Source: Heligmosomoides polygyrus polygyrus
Taxonomy: Eukaryota; Nematoda; Chromadorea; Rhabditida; Heligmosomidae
DNA: 64,000 nt
NCBI GenBank assembly: GCA_947396885.1
Contig: OX377201.1
Location: 61,282,623-61,346,622, forward strand
Direction: 5' to 3'
The translations under genes and the position numbers were made by a program. The notes under the pieces were generated by a model, which saw only the letters and a list, made by a program, of their open reading frames with translations, had not been told where the DNA came from and ran no database searches. Below, piece after piece: positions 32,230 to 43,819 of the stretch. How positions within the stretch are numbered: the stretch's first letter is position 1; the number at the start of each line of letters is the position of its first letter.

Positions 32230-32785
32230 TTGAGGGCTATAATTGAGAAGAACAAAGACCCGGAAATTGATAAGATGGCTAAGATCGTTCTTGATCGATT
32301 GCCTCATGAAACGAGGAAGACTGTAGAAGCGGAGAAAGGAGGAAGAAGTCTGGTAGTCTCAGGATTACCAGAAGCACACAAACAATTGCAGCCATCTGCG
32401 AAGCAAAAATATCTTGAGGGGAAAATAAGGGAAATTTTGGATGCGCTGATGGTAGAATGTAACCCGGTAGAAGTTTACAGGCTGGGACGCCCAAATGAAA
32501 GATCTCCACGGTTGGTCAAGGTAGTACTTCCCCAAGATCGCATTGGACTACGGCTCTAATATTTTTTTTCCAGGTTCCCAGAACTATCTGTTACGTAGCA
32601 GTGGCTTTAATAATATTTATGTTCGCCAAAGCATGACGCAGGAGGAAAGAAGGAAAGACTTTGAGCTTAGACAAATATGCAGAGAGAGAAACACAAATCT
32701 AAAACATCGCACCTGAGTTGTTTACAGAGGAAAACTAATGCGTGTGGAGGACCTACCAAATTCGAAGATTGCGGAAACGTTTCAC
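32230..32785 (+). pseudogene. CR1-like ORF1 (RRM-like) remnant
   Basis: Frame 32230-32559 encodes GRSLVVSGLPEAHKQLQ and VECNPVEVYRLGRPNERSPR, an RRM-like arrangement (βαβ with LVVSGLPE and RLGRP...VKVVLP). The text continues after a stop as FNNIYVRQSMTQEERRKDFE and VVYRGKLMRVEDLP in a second frame. This combination is characteristic of ORF1-type chaperone/RNA-binding proteins of LINEs in nematodes. Broken by a stop and frame change. Confidence 0.55.
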
Positions 32786-35194
32786 AGCGCAAGGAACACA
32801 CCCAGTCCTGACCTGCTTCTTAATTAATTCCAGAAGTCTGGTTAATAAGTTTATGCATCTTCGATATTTTTTGATAACACGAAATCCAGACTTCTTTTTA
32901 TTACTAAAACTTGGCTTTCCTCAAAAATATTAAAGTCTGAACTCACTGGTAGCCTCCCCTATAAAAATTTTCGTAGTGACCGAGAAGGGCGTAGAGGCGG
33001 AGGTGTTTCTTGCATAGTAAAAGACACAGTTAACGTTATTCCGGTTTCCCTCAGCTCCTGCATTAGATCTGACCTGCTCTGTCTTGTGTCTTGATAGTTC
33101 TGACGCGAACGGTGCTTTTATTTTTAGGATCAATTTAGTATACCGGCCTCCTAATTCAGCATCTGATATGATGATGTTCTTTTGGAATGCTTAATTGCAT
33201 TGATTTAGACGACTTGTACAACTTGTACTTGTGGCTTGTATTTTGTAACTTGTACTTTGGGCTTTTATTTTGTTGTGTAGTTTATGTTGGTTTGTCCAAC
33301 TACCTACCTTTTCACTCAACTGAAGTCCTAAACCAAAATTGTTTTCTCAAGCACATTGCAAATCTGATGACTCAAAGTTCGACTCTTCAATTCGTTGGCT
33401 AATCTGTTATTAGATTCTCGCTATAAAAAGGTAAATTTGGAACTAGATCGTCACCTGAAGAAATTCTTTGCATATAGGGAGCGGCGAGCCTTTTCCTCAA
33501 CAAAAAAAACGTAATAATGTCACTTGTTAAACAAAAGATCAAGGGAATTGGAAAACTACTGGCTCTTCTGGACGAGTTGGGAATTCGTTATATGACTGAT
33601 GTCCAAAAGGCAGAGGTGCTGGCAAAATACTTTTCCTCGGCGTTCATTTCCGACTCTATCACTTGCACACCTACACGGCTGTTACTCCTCGAGTGTTTTG
33701 AGTGAGAATTTCTGGAAACATCAGAAGTACTAAGGATCATGAAAGCTCTCAAAGGCACAAACTCTGTTTCGTATGATGGTATTCCGTAGATAGTTAACAA
33801 TATATATATATGCGCTCCTTCTCTGCACAAACCTTTGACTATGATTCTTAATAGCTCACTACTTTTTTTGAGGTACCTGAAATGTGGAAAAAATCTATAA
33901 TTACTGCTATACCTAAAGTTGCTAAAGCGAATTTAGTGTCCTCATATCGACCTATCAGTAGCACTCCTACTCCTATTATGATCTTGGAAGAAACTTGTTC
34001 GTGACAGAATTGTAAACTGGTTTGAAAAAGAAAGGTGATTCCACCCGAACAACATGGTTTCACAAGTGGCGCTTCTACTGTTACTCAGCTGGCTGACTGT
34101 GTGTTTGATTGGAATCGTGCCCTAAATCAAGGATATTTTGTCCGCGTTATCTAGTTTGGTCTGTCAAAAGCCTTTGACAAAGTATGCCACTTAAAACTTC
34201 TACATTTCTATATTTAGAAAATAGAAGTATGTATGTTAAGGTTGAAAACTAATTTTCTAAGAGCTATCCATGCACTAGGGGAGTACCCCAAGGTGGCGTG
34301 CTATCGCCTTTGCTGTTTCTTGTCTACACATATGACTTGCCTTTAAAATTAAAAACACATCCGTCGGTTAAAGTACAGTTATATGCTGACGACATTAAGG
34401 TTTATGGAATCTACAGTGATCAAAACAACACAGAAATCTGCTATGCTTTATCGCAGTCTATCAAACGAATGATGGAATGGGCTTCCGTTTGGCAGATTCC
34501 CGTGAACATCTAAAAATCACTAGTTCTCCATATTGGGAAAAATGCAAGCGTTTCGTACATGTATAAAGACATTCTTTTTAAAACCGTCACTGAGGTGCGC
34601 GATCTAAGGATCTACATAGATCGTCAACTAAACTTCAAATCGCACGTTGACGGAATTGTTAAAAAGGCGTTCTCCAGTCTTTTATGCATCCTTAGAAATG
34701 TTCAATGCAACGATCCGTCTATTTAAATCAAATTGTACAAATCGTATGTCCTACCAATCCTTGCATATGGGTCGCACGTTTAGAGCCCATTCACCAGAAA
34801 AATGCTAACGAAACTTGAAGAAGTTAAACAGGTTTTTACCAAAGTGTTAATATAGAGATGATCATTAACTGCGGTGCCATCTTCGATGCCTAGTTATAGG
34901 GAAAGGCTAAATTTATTTTGTCTAAAAAGCCTACTTAACAGACGCGCCCTATTCGATGTTACTTTCTATTTTAAAGTTCTCAAAGGTAAACTGAAAATAA
35001 AACCTTCAAAATACTGGTTACTTAGGCCCTGTAATGAACGTGTTGGTAGGTTTTCCATCCAGCCTTCAGCAGTACGCCGGATTCGTCACATGCATATGTT
35101 AGACTCTTTGTTTTATAGGGGTGCTCGCTGGCTCCAGATGTTACCAAGTGACATACTGGAGTCGTTAAGTATCTCTGTCTTTAAAGAAGACTGA
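32786..35194 (+). pseudogene. CR1-like endonuclease-reverse transcriptase remnant
   Basis: The start of the endonuclease is seen as NSRSLVNKFMHLRYFLI (near 32822-32870); most of the domain is disrupted. RT pieces follow: FSSAFISDS near 33630, the palm motif QLYADDIKVYG with YADD at 34382-34393, and a C-terminal domain at 34874-35194 (YRERLNLFCLKSLLNRRALF; LDSLFYRGARWLQMLP). Many stops and frameshifts. Decay is greater than in the RTE copies, indicating an older insertion. Confidence 0.7.
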
Positions 35195-35250
35195 AGCAAA
35201 GAGATTTTTCAAGGTCTGCAAATTACCTACTTCTGAGGTTTTTCTGTATA

Positions 35251-35742
35251 TTATGACCATTGAGAAGTTCATGTATTACTGGAATATTAAAACGGTTTTC
35301 CCAGAAAATACATTGGGAAGCAATATCTTATTGCATATATTGCCTATATTTATATTGTCTTATTTATTGTAGACGACTATGTTTACATGGAAGATTATTA
35401 TTAATGATGGAGTATTTTCGCTTTTATATTTTGAGTTTCCTTAAAAAGTATTTTGCAGTACTTCAATCATCTATTGGATCCTTACATATTGTCTTTGTTC
35501 TATACTGTGTTCTACGGTCTATATTCCCTATGTGCTCTACAGACTACTAGACACTACATACTACTCTCTATCTATCTACATTTATATCTGAATCATTCAT
35601 GGATTGTTGTTGATGGATTGAGTCTTTTTGCTTTCATGTTTTTACTTACCTCTAAAATAAACTTCAGACAGCACTTCAATTGTCTACTGTGTCCATTACA
35701 TAATGACTATGTTATATACTGTGTGCTACTGTCCATATTCTA
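35251..35742. other. AT-rich sequence, probable CR1 3' region
   Basis: Open frames here (35260-35550, 35453-35878) are hydrophobic and tyrosine/cysteine-rich, a composition effect of AT-rich DNA with repeats such as ctatactgtgttctac. No gene recognised. Confidence 0.4.
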
Positions 35743-37039
35743 CAGGGTGGCCCATAAGTCCTGCAACAAAATTAGGAGACCTTATTGGTTGTCTTTTTCC
35801 AATTGCAAAAAAAACGCATACCAACAGTTATGTAGCATATACTTAGTGCTATACTTCTGGAAAGTATCATGGTTGTAGCTGCTCTTATTACAAAGTAATG
35901 CGCTCTCACGTAAAACTACCGAAAATTCTTCTCTGGCCCGTGGTGGGGCGCTTCCGTTCCGATGCGACTAAATTTCGGAAGATTGGTTGTTGAACATGCA
36001 ATATGATGGTATTGTGCAGGGCAGTGCAAAGGCTTCTCAAGAGTGAACATTGGATGAACGGATCTGGACTACAGTAGAAGAACGCTATTAATTTTCTGAT
36101 CATACAGGATGCAGTAACCAGCTGGAACAAATTCAATATTCAGCCGTGTGCATAATCTATTACTAAGCAGTATGCAGTTTCTAAGAAACTAGAAAGAAAG
36201 CTCTACAAGTCCACAAGTGAGATGAAGACTCAGCTATGAGGAGAAGAGAGTAGAAGGAAAAATTTTTAAGCGCAGTTGGAGCGCGTCGTGCGAAATGGGT
36301 ATTCAGCCTCTGCCTCATTTGATGAAAAATTTCTCAAAGTTGAGCGATCCCAGAAAGGTCAAAATAATAGTGCGTTTAATGCTACCTTTGCGGGAACCTG
36401 ATGATATAAAAACCACGGCCACGCATGGCAGGTTTTTGTCATACACGATTTTCCAAAATGTCTCCCCGGTCTCCATAGGTGTTTGTGTAAAAATAGTGAA
36501 AATCAATAAAAATGTTCGTTTGGTAGCAACAAAAACCTAACAGCGTATATTAGAGACTCAGTCGCGTTGTTTAAAGGCAAAATGCACATTCTGGTAAAGC
36601 GATTCCTGTAACAGCAAAAGAAAAGGACGTGGTAGCGGTTCTCAGTCCATCTGCAAAATATTGCACCTGCGAAAGACTAGCTGTGAAGTTCCTAAATCTT
36701 TAGATTTTCAATCTTTGTTTATTAACCTAAGTCTTAAAGAAAGAAAATGTTTTAAAGAAAATGTCTTGCTCTATAAAGCCTGGGAAAACTATTGTTCAAC
36801 ATCTTCTTTGGAACGAATAAGAAGTAAAACTCCGTAAGAGGGGCTGCGACGTGAGCTGCAAAGCAACCCACACGATCTGAAGGCTCTTATCAATCCAGGA
36901 GTGGTCCCTTATGAATAATACCGCTCCACCATAATCTACAAACCATGGGCAAACGTGGTTTAAAAATGTACCAAATTCGGTGCCTTCTTAGCCTTTTTAT
37001 ACGCCTATGTTTTTGTTGCAGGACTTATGGGCCACCCTG
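35743..37039. mobile_element. TA-flanked TIR transposon, 1.3 kb, no recognisable transposase
   Basis: Both ends read CAGGGTGGCCCATAAGTCCT and on through at least 29 identical bases in inverted orientation, with TA just outside (35741-35742 and 37040-37041). This is a Tc1/mariner-type structure. The near-perfect ends contrast with the interior, where no DDE/D motif was recognised on either strand. A related segment in reverse orientation is at 5505-6097. Confidence 0.8.
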
Positions 37040-37082
37040 TATTTCTGCTCTAGAGGCTACTACATTTGCACTACATACTTCT

Positions 37083-37117
37083 CTATATATATATAATATA
37101 TATCTATATATATTCAT
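37083..37117. repeat. TA-rich microsatellite
   Basis: Imperfect TA/ATAT repeat between the TIR transposon and the solo mariner end. Confidence 0.85.
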
Positions 37118-37121
37118 ATTA

Positions 37122-37330
37122 GGTTGTCCCATAAGTCCTTGCGTTTTTTTTTTCAACGATTCACTGCAGATTTCGCCGGCGGTCCCTTGCATAGCGCTTC
37201 ACAGCTTTCGAAAGAGAATGATTCGCTCTATCAGAAATTGTATTGCATTTCTTTTTTCACCATGAATTTTGTCAATTTTAAGGTCGTTGAAATGAAAAGT
37301 GAAAAAGTGAAAAGTAGCCATTTGCGCACT
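37122..37330 (+). mobile_element. Solo mariner-like left end
   Basis: TA followed by GGTTGTCCCATAAGTCCTTG, a typical mariner-type terminus (compare GGTTGTAACG and GGCTGTCCAA elsewhere in the window). A short frame follows at about 37262 (MNFVNFKVVEMKSEKVKSS), possibly the very start of a transposase. The element is cut short by RTE-B sequence; no right end was found. Confidence 0.55.
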
Positions 37331-37334
37331 TGTT

Positions 37335-37620
37335 CTCTGCAGCAGGAACCTCAATAGAGTTTCCTATCTCTTTTGGGGTGCACCAGGGTTCTGCGCTTTC
37401 CCCACTTATCATTGTTGTCGTTGTGCATGCCATTACGCGAGATCTTCAGCAGCCTGTTCGTGGAAGCTGCTTTATGCGATAACGTTCTGCTCGGTTGCAG
37501 AGGCAACGGTGACCTCGGATTTGAACCCGAATATTGCCAGACGGTTCCACCAATGGAAGCTTAGTGCAACCGTCTAGCAATATTCGGACTCAAAGTAAAC
37601 GCTTAGGAAACTGACCAGAG
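37335..37620 (+). pseudogene. RTE-B reverse transcriptase fragment
   Basis: Plus-strand text in shifting frames gives SIEFPISFGVHQGSALSPL and a decayed YADD region (tatgcgataacg in place of the motif), then sequence around LKSN. Same part of the RT as in 17833-18303. Contains the inverted duplication at 37527-37587. Nonfunctional. Confidence 0.6.
37527..37587. repeat. 20-bp inverted duplication within RTE-B fragment
   Basis: ccgaatattgccagacggtt (37527-37546) is matched by aaccgtctagcaatattcgg (37568-37587) with one mismatch, 21 bases apart. Other RTE-B copies have the segment only once, so it arose locally. Confidence 0.8.
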
Positions 37621-38370
37621 AACCGACTCAGGCGTATGTCTGAACGGCAAAATGAATACCACTAAGAAAGTCTCCACTCTTCACATAGTAGAATATTGGG
37701 TGCAATTTTTGTAAAGTCTTGAACCCAAGGGACTAGGGACCCTCAAAGTTTACTATGGAATCATGTTGAAACGTGCTAAACTACCGAATCAACCGAAATT
37801 TCAAAAACGAGTACAATATTCGTGATCAGCGCTCCAGATAACCCCATTATGCAATGTTTGGTTGAAATCTTTTTCTACTCCTTCTCGATCTCGCCCAAAG
37901 GGCTAAAGGTCGTGAAATTTCAATAGTGCTTTTTCAGATTTACCCATGAGCATTCCATAGTCAGGAAAGTTTACACTCATATCAGATCTTCTTTTGATCA
38001 ACCTTTTGAAAAATATCTCTGCACCACAGCATCAATAAAGAACCTGTCATAATTTACAATATTTAAATGGTCGGTTCACCAGAAAGTTTGAAGACCGTCG
38101 TGCCGTCTTCTACCGATACGCTAGAAAATTACGGTGATCTATACTCGATAACCTGCTCAGCTGCAGTAGCTGCCTGTCTATCATCGTTAGTGTGCCTAAT
38201 CGTGCGCCTTCGACGAGCAGTAGAGTGCAGCTGGACTTGTACAATGATCGAATGCCTTTCTTTGAACACGTAGAGCATGCGATAAGTGAGACCGACTGCA
38301 CACCCATTCTCCACTTGTAGAATGGCGCTATCATATGCTCTCGTAATTGCTTTATTTGTGCCTACTTTGG
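37613..38370 (-). repeat. Dispersed repeat R, copy 2
   Basis: Direct relative of 28928-29535, about 150 bp longer because of an extra segment (about 37690-37850) that includes 'cagcgctccagataacccc', similar to sequence in the foldback centre. The minus-strand frame 38129-38581 (150 codons) includes ITRAYDSAILQVENGCAVGL. The family is unidentified; it may be an unrecognised transposon or gene remnant. Confidence 0.55.
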
Positions 38371-38739
38371 AAGATTCATTCCGTATGTAGTCAAGGGTCC
38401 TATCAGAAATCTGCGGAAAATAAAAAAGGGTCGTATATAGAGGGGTAAGGGCGGGCAATTGATGAAAAGCTCTTATTGAGTACGTACTTGGCAGCCTGTA
38501 GTGGGATGTAGGGGTGTATATTCGCTCCTCACTAACTGAACAGGAGAGAGATCGAAACGGAGAGGCCCGGTTCGCACGCAATTCTCCACTGGGTACTAAT
38601 CTTCTTTCCCAGTCAACTCAGACTTCATCGGTAAACTAGTTAGTTCTCACCGGACTCCTGTCTCGAGCCTCAAATGTTTCTACTGCGACATACGATCGCT
38701 TCAAAAAATGTATCCGTTTTAAAATCTGCTGTAGGGAGT
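38371..38739. other. Unassigned sequence
   Basis: Lies between repeat R copy 2 and the CR1 endonuclease fragment. It may be the remainder of repeat R, since the minus-strand frame 38129-38581 extends into it. Confidence 0.35.
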
Positions 38740-40005
38740 ATCGATTACGCTAACCGAAACTCACCCAGCTAACCGAAACTTGGCTCAGCGACTTAAATGA
38801 TATAAAACCGATTTTGGGACAACTACTTACAAGATTCAATTTTGTAAGATGCGACAGAGCTCAAAGAAGAAGTGGTGGTGTGCTCATTCGTGTTACACGC
38901 TCCATTGCTTTTAAAATAGTCTGGCGAAAATCTATACCTGACGCAGTTGAAATCACCTGCTGTGACCTTAACCTACCTCCCTCCCCTTTTCGAGTATTAG
39001 TGGTTTACAGGACTCCCACTTGCAATCTCAATGATTCAATTGAACTTTGCAAAGTTCTTAGTGATCTCTGTTCATGCCAAGGGAATTCTATTATCACCGG
39101 CGATTTCAATTTTCTTGATATTGACTGAAAAGAAAATTTGCCGCGTGGTAGATCTACTGTCTCACAGCGCTTCACTGAATTCTGCACTTCAACCAAACTT
39201 GTTCAAAAAGTACGTGAGCCCACTCGGGGCAAACACATACTTGATTTAGTTCTCTATTCTCAACCAAATTCAATCAAAGGTGTCAACGTATCTGCTCCTC
39301 TAGGTTCCAGTGATCACTTCTGCCTCTTGTATGAAATAATTATACCCATACATCGTCTGCACTTCCGATGAAGCAGAGCGCACCACAAGCCCAATTATGA
39401 CGCCATTTGCCAATTTTTGCTTTCCTTTGACTGGGGGAGTATCCTGGAAGGGTTTTCTAATATTAATGATAAATATGATTTTACTATTTTTTGTCTATCT
39501 ACATTTTTGCATTCACAAATTTGTACCACTTGAGAAGCAACCTTTGAGTCATGGCAACGTTTCTCCGTATCTCTCTATTTGCTGAACCTAAAAAAAAGGC
39601 TCGGCATGATTCACAAAATCCAGAAATAATCAAGCACTTCACCAGTGCTAAAGAAAAGTTCCATTGCCCTCTCAAAAAGTATAATAGTTATCGTGAACGA
39701 AAGCTTTTGACAAATTCTAAAAGGTCTTTTCTGTAAAGCTGCTAAATTCAAGGCTAAGACAATCTGATCGAATTCCTTTGCTAAGCGATAGAAATGGTAA
39801 CACTGCTTCAAACGATTTTGAGAAAGCGTCAATGTTTGCCTCTCATTTCAAAAAATCTTGCTCTGAACAGGCTCACAGTGATGATTCATGGCTTCTCACT
39901 AAAGCTACCGTTCAAAATACCTACTCGGACAATTAACTGTGGTTTTATAAAAAAGATGTTTATAAGCTGTTGAGTAGATTACAACTGTCATATTCGAGAA
40001 CTCCA
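38740..40005 (+). pseudogene. CR1-like endonuclease fragment
   Basis: Begins with a duplicated phrase (gctaaccgaaactcaccca / gctaaccgaaacttggc) and LTETWLSDLNDIK, then FVRCDRAQRRSGGVLIRV, VVYRTPTCN and IITGDFNFLDID, the motif order of an AP-type endonuclease. Later frames give KLVQKVREPTRGKHILDLVL and near 39551-39736 linker residues. Ends in RT sequence (LLSRLQLSYSRTPE) at about 40005, where mariner sequence begins abruptly. Confidence 0.75.
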
Positions 40006-40089
40006 GAAACCTGCTAGTTCGCTTTAAAAAAGAACCTTTTGTAAGCCGTATCATAACTGCATATGTAAAATAGGTCCCTTCCAATAACA

Positions 40090-40577
40090 GGGAGCTGGGC
40101 TCTGTCTGGGGAGATGTGGATGCTCCTCCTAAACCCGACATTCACCCTAAAAAGTTATTCTTACTTTGTGGAGGTGTTGGAAAGTGTAATTCGTTACAGC
40201 TTTTCGCAACCTTATCATGAAGTCACAGCAAAGTCTTGCTGCTGTGATTTGGACCAAATGTATGTAAAGTTGCAAAAATTGTGGTCGGCAGTGGTGACTA
40301 GAGGAGGGCCACTCTTGTTGCAGGACAACGCAAGGCCACACATCTCACAAATCATTCTGCGAAAATTTACCGATTTAGGTATCGAAGTTCTTCGTCACCC
40401 ACCATACCTTTACCCGCTGATTGTTACTTTTTCCGAGCTCTGAATCTCTTTGGCCGAAGTTGGATGCGCCTTCTTTGATTTTGTTATTTCCTTTGATCAG
40501 TTTTTAATGTAAAAGAGTAGTTTCATCCCTTGTTTGTTGGCAAACTGCATAGATTTTGGCGGTTGTCACTTCGATTT
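40090..40577 (+). pseudogene. Mariner transposase C-terminal remnant
   Basis: Encodes LQKLWSAVVTRGGPLLLQDN and then ARPHISQIILRKFTDLGIEV, with the second catalytic D kept in QDN. A frame change follows HPPYL; the third catalytic D survives in another frame (PADCYFFRAL). The N-terminal half is absent. Confidence 0.75.
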
Positions 40578-40582
40578 ATAAA

Positions 40583-43500
40583 TTTGCCCTTCATGTGACA
40601 CCTCAACACGGTGAAGGGGTGAACATCACTTAGTGATGGCTAACGGCACAAACGGTCACGCAGTACACGATGCCTTGTCGTGTATAGGCGGCTCTAAGGT
40701 ATCCCTGGCCGGGAAAATGTGAATAACCAGACCACCGTCATTGCTCAAACAACTGAACCCGCCCCAGTCCTCCGCGCGCCGGAGGTGGACTTCTACGACG
40801 TGGGTTGCATCTACCTCTGGCGAGGGGCCATCTAATCTCGGAGTTAAACTATCAGGACGTAATTGAATTCAGACTACCGGAAACCCCTTGCCTATTACTC
40901 TGCATTTATAACTGTCGTACGATCACGTCTGAGCAGGATCTTCGGACATTGCTTTACAGAAGCCGCAACATCAAATACGACGTTATCGCCCCGCAAGAAA
41001 CGAAAGGTAGAACGGAAACCATAAGAAGGACCTGCCACAACGAGCTTCTCATTATCGGAGCAAAAGTGACCAGAAGGAATATTGGCGAAGTTGGGTTTCT
41101 CGTTAATTCGACAGTGCACCACCTAGTAGACTCTTACAAGGTCATCGGTCCGCAAGTAGCTGTTTTTCATCTGGAAGCCAAAGATCAAGGAACCACCTCA
41201 TCATAAATGGACATGCTCCAACATTTGCGGCCACAGACGAAGAAAAGGAGGAATTTTACAGCTATTCAAAAGGATTGTCAGCGAGAAGAGCTACTACAAG
41301 TCATCTTCACATATAACTATTAACTAACTATATAATTAACTACAAGTTGTTGTTGGAGACTTTAACGCTACCGTCGGTACGAGTGATCACAACGAATGAA
41401 GGCTAGGACCACATGGAACTTTCTCAGGAACGAAAACGGAGAGAACCTGATAGACTTCCTATACGCGTGCCGTCTCTACCATGGAAATTCTATGTTTAAG
41501 AAGCCTTCAAACCGGCGATGGACCTGGAAAAGCCAAAATGGAGAAACACGTTTGGAGATCGAACATAATCTTACAAACAGACGCTGGGGTCTGTTCGACG
41601 TCTCCGTGCTGCCTTCATTGACACCGGCTCGGATCACCGTCTTGTCCATGCGAAGCTGACTCTCAAAAAGAGGATGTTCAAGCGTAACACTCATAAACTG
41701 GTACCGATGAGAATTCCCACATTCAAGTCTGAGGAGCTGGAGTATGCAGTAAAGTCGTATGATTGCAATCTTCTTGAAGATCCATCGAAGGACTACAACA
41801 TTCTCTCCCAAGGACTGTTGAAAAATGTTGTAGCAGCTCTTGCGAAGCCACATCACTGTCTGCTTCAAGACTCAACGCACATGCGATCAAACTCTTGGAG
41901 CAAAGAAGAGCTGTCAAACTGAATCCTAATGCTTCCCATCTGGAAAAAGTCACCATTTCGAAGGCCTGTCGTATTGCAGTGAAGGAGTCCATTCAAGCCT
42001 ACAGAAGATTGAAGCTGTTAGGATCCGCTGGAAAGGTTCAAGCATAAAGCGCTGCAAACGAGATATCTGCGATCAGAAGGCAATAATGTCAGCCCTTGTG
42101 GATAAGGAGGGTACAAAGCAAACGTCTCAAAGAGCGATAGAGGCCATCGTTCAAGAATTCTACACAGATCTGTTCCGTTCTTCCATCACTGTCCCGAAAT
42201 GCTCGATGCCACCAGCTGAGGAAGTACCTCCCATTCTGGAATCAGAAGTTGCTCATGCCATCTGAAGGATGAAGCCAGGCACTGCTCGCGGACCGAACAG
42301 CATTTTTGCTGATCTCCTTCGTGCGGGTGGAAGTGCTTTCTGCTCACTTCTTGCCAAGCACTTCAACCACTACCTTCGACTTGGTAAGATACCGGACTCA
42401 CGGAAGGAGTCGAAAACAGTTCTAATCTTCAAAAAAGGTTAACAGGAGTATATCAACACTTATCGACCCATCGGCCTTCTCTTGGTTGTGTACAAGATCT
42501 TCACCAAGATACTGCTTAACCTATGGAAAGTTGCACGGATGAGTATCAGCCGGTGGAGAAAGCATGGTTTCGCAAGGATTTCTCCTGCATGGACCATACT
42601 CAGACTGTCTCACAACTCATCGAGAGGAGCCGCGAATACCACCTCCCTCTTGTCCTTGTCTTCGTGAATTATCGGAAAGCGTTCGACTCTGTGTGAATTA
42701 ACGCCATTCTGAACGCGCTTATGCTTGCTGGTATACCATCGCCCTACATCCGACTTCTCGACGAATGCTTCTCGAACACATCGACTACCATCCAGCTGTT
42801 CGATCGAAAGCTTAAAATTCCTATCGGGAAAGGAGTACGGCAGGGAGACACGATTTCTCCCAAGCTATTCACAGCGGCACTCCAGGATGCCATGAAGGAC
42901 TTGAATTGGGACGACAAAGGTTACCTTGTCGGCGGTTAAAGGATCAGCAACCTTCGCTTCGCCGACGATATTGTCTCATCTCTACCAGCACGGCAGAAGT
43001 CCAAGAAATGCTGAATGAGCTCAACGTAGCGGGTATGAAGGTTAGCCATAAATTGTGTTTTGGACATGAATATATGTTCAGCTCTCTTCCCAGATAGACG
43101 TGGGAGTCGCTGTACAACAGGTCGACTCCCACGTCTATCTGGGAAGAGAGCTGAACATGGATAACGACTTCTCCTGAAATTCCCCGCAGGGGACGCGCAG
43201 CATGGGCAGCATTCAGTTCGATTCGCGAAGTCACCTGGTCAAGGATGCCGGCCTCAGTGCCTCGATATTCGACGCCTCTGTCCTGCATACGATGCGTTAC
43301 GCGACAGAAACCTGGCCCGACAACAAGACAATCGCCAGAGCAATGCAAACTACGCATCGTGCACTGGAGAGATGTCTTCTAAGGACAAGGCTTCGTCAGC
43401 AGTGGCAAGAAGGCCTACGAAGCTCGGAGCTACGGGAGAAGTCGCAATTAGCAGGCCCGCTGCAGTACATGAAAAAGTCCAAATATCGCTGGAACGCACA

Positions 43501-43742
43501 CCTGCTTCGACGAAAGGACGATAGAAGGAGTCTCCGTGTCACAGTATGGCTTCCGAGAGACTGTAATAGACCACTGGGACGTCTCCAACGCGATGGGCAG
43601 ACTCATTCTCAAGATCTTTCAGAGAGCGGAGTCTGCCTCACTGGATGCAAGCAGCCAGAGATCGAGCGGTCTGGAAGAGTTGTGGTCCCCGCTGAGAAGA
43701 CCTTCAGCCGACAAAAGAACCATCAAAGTATCAAAGTGAGTA
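40583..43742 (+). mobile_element. RTE-A LINE, near full-length (3.16 kb)
   Basis: Contains a 5' leader (about 40583-40860), endonuclease, RT and a short 3' tail, the length expected for RTE elements. It is inserted in mariner 2; ataaa at 40578-40582 and 43743-43747 may be a short target duplication. The shorter copy at 10179-11527 matches its last 1.3 kb. Confidence 0.8.
40844..43735 (+). pseudogene. RTE-A endonuclease-reverse transcriptase, broken
   Basis: The endonuclease opens with ETPCLLLCIYNCRTITSEQD and YDVIAPQETKGR (QET is the catalytic glutamate site), continues near 41396-41659 with KKPSNRRWTWKSQNGETRLE and RWGLFDVSV, each in a different frame. RT follows: frames near 42482-42667, then KLKIPIGKGVRQGDTISPKL (42721-42939), catalytic FADD at about 42957-42968 (LRFADD), followed by a frameshift. 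The C-terminal part (43202-43804) has KYRWNAHLLRRKDDRRSLRV. Key motifs remain but at least six frame breaks or stops inactivate it. A local duplication of ctcttcccagatagacgtgg in reverse lies near 43082-43150. Confidence 0.8.
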
Positions 43743-43819
43743 ATAAAGTTGTGTTTAAGCTGAGTTATAGCAGTTTGAAGTATGCGGTCCGTTTCGGCGA
43801 CTAAGTTTGCGACAGCCTA

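Larger units (their letters stand above)
32230..35250 (+). mobile_element. CR1-like LINE, near full-length but decayed
   Basis: Contains, in order, an ORF1-like part, endonuclease remnants, an RT with YADD and a C-terminal domain. Length and order suit a CR1-clade element missing part of its endonuclease. The boundaries are approximate: the 5' side follows RTE-B sequence, the 3' side merges into AT-rich sequence up to 35742. No target duplication was identified. Confidence 0.7.
40006..43817 (+). mobile_element. Mariner element 2, 5'-truncated and split by RTE-A
   Basis: 40006-40577 and 43744-43817 align consecutively with the minus strand of the mariner at 56531-57779. The first part carries transposase codons; the second is the 3' terminus, ending TTGCGACAGCC followed by TA (43818-43819). 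The intervening 40583-43742 is a complete-looking RTE-A element. The left end is missing and is joined directly to CR1 sequence. Confidence 0.8.

Noticed and set aside
31688..32233. 181-codon plus-strand open frame
   Set aside because: It is antisense to the linker between endonuclease and RT of the minus-strand RTE-B copy.
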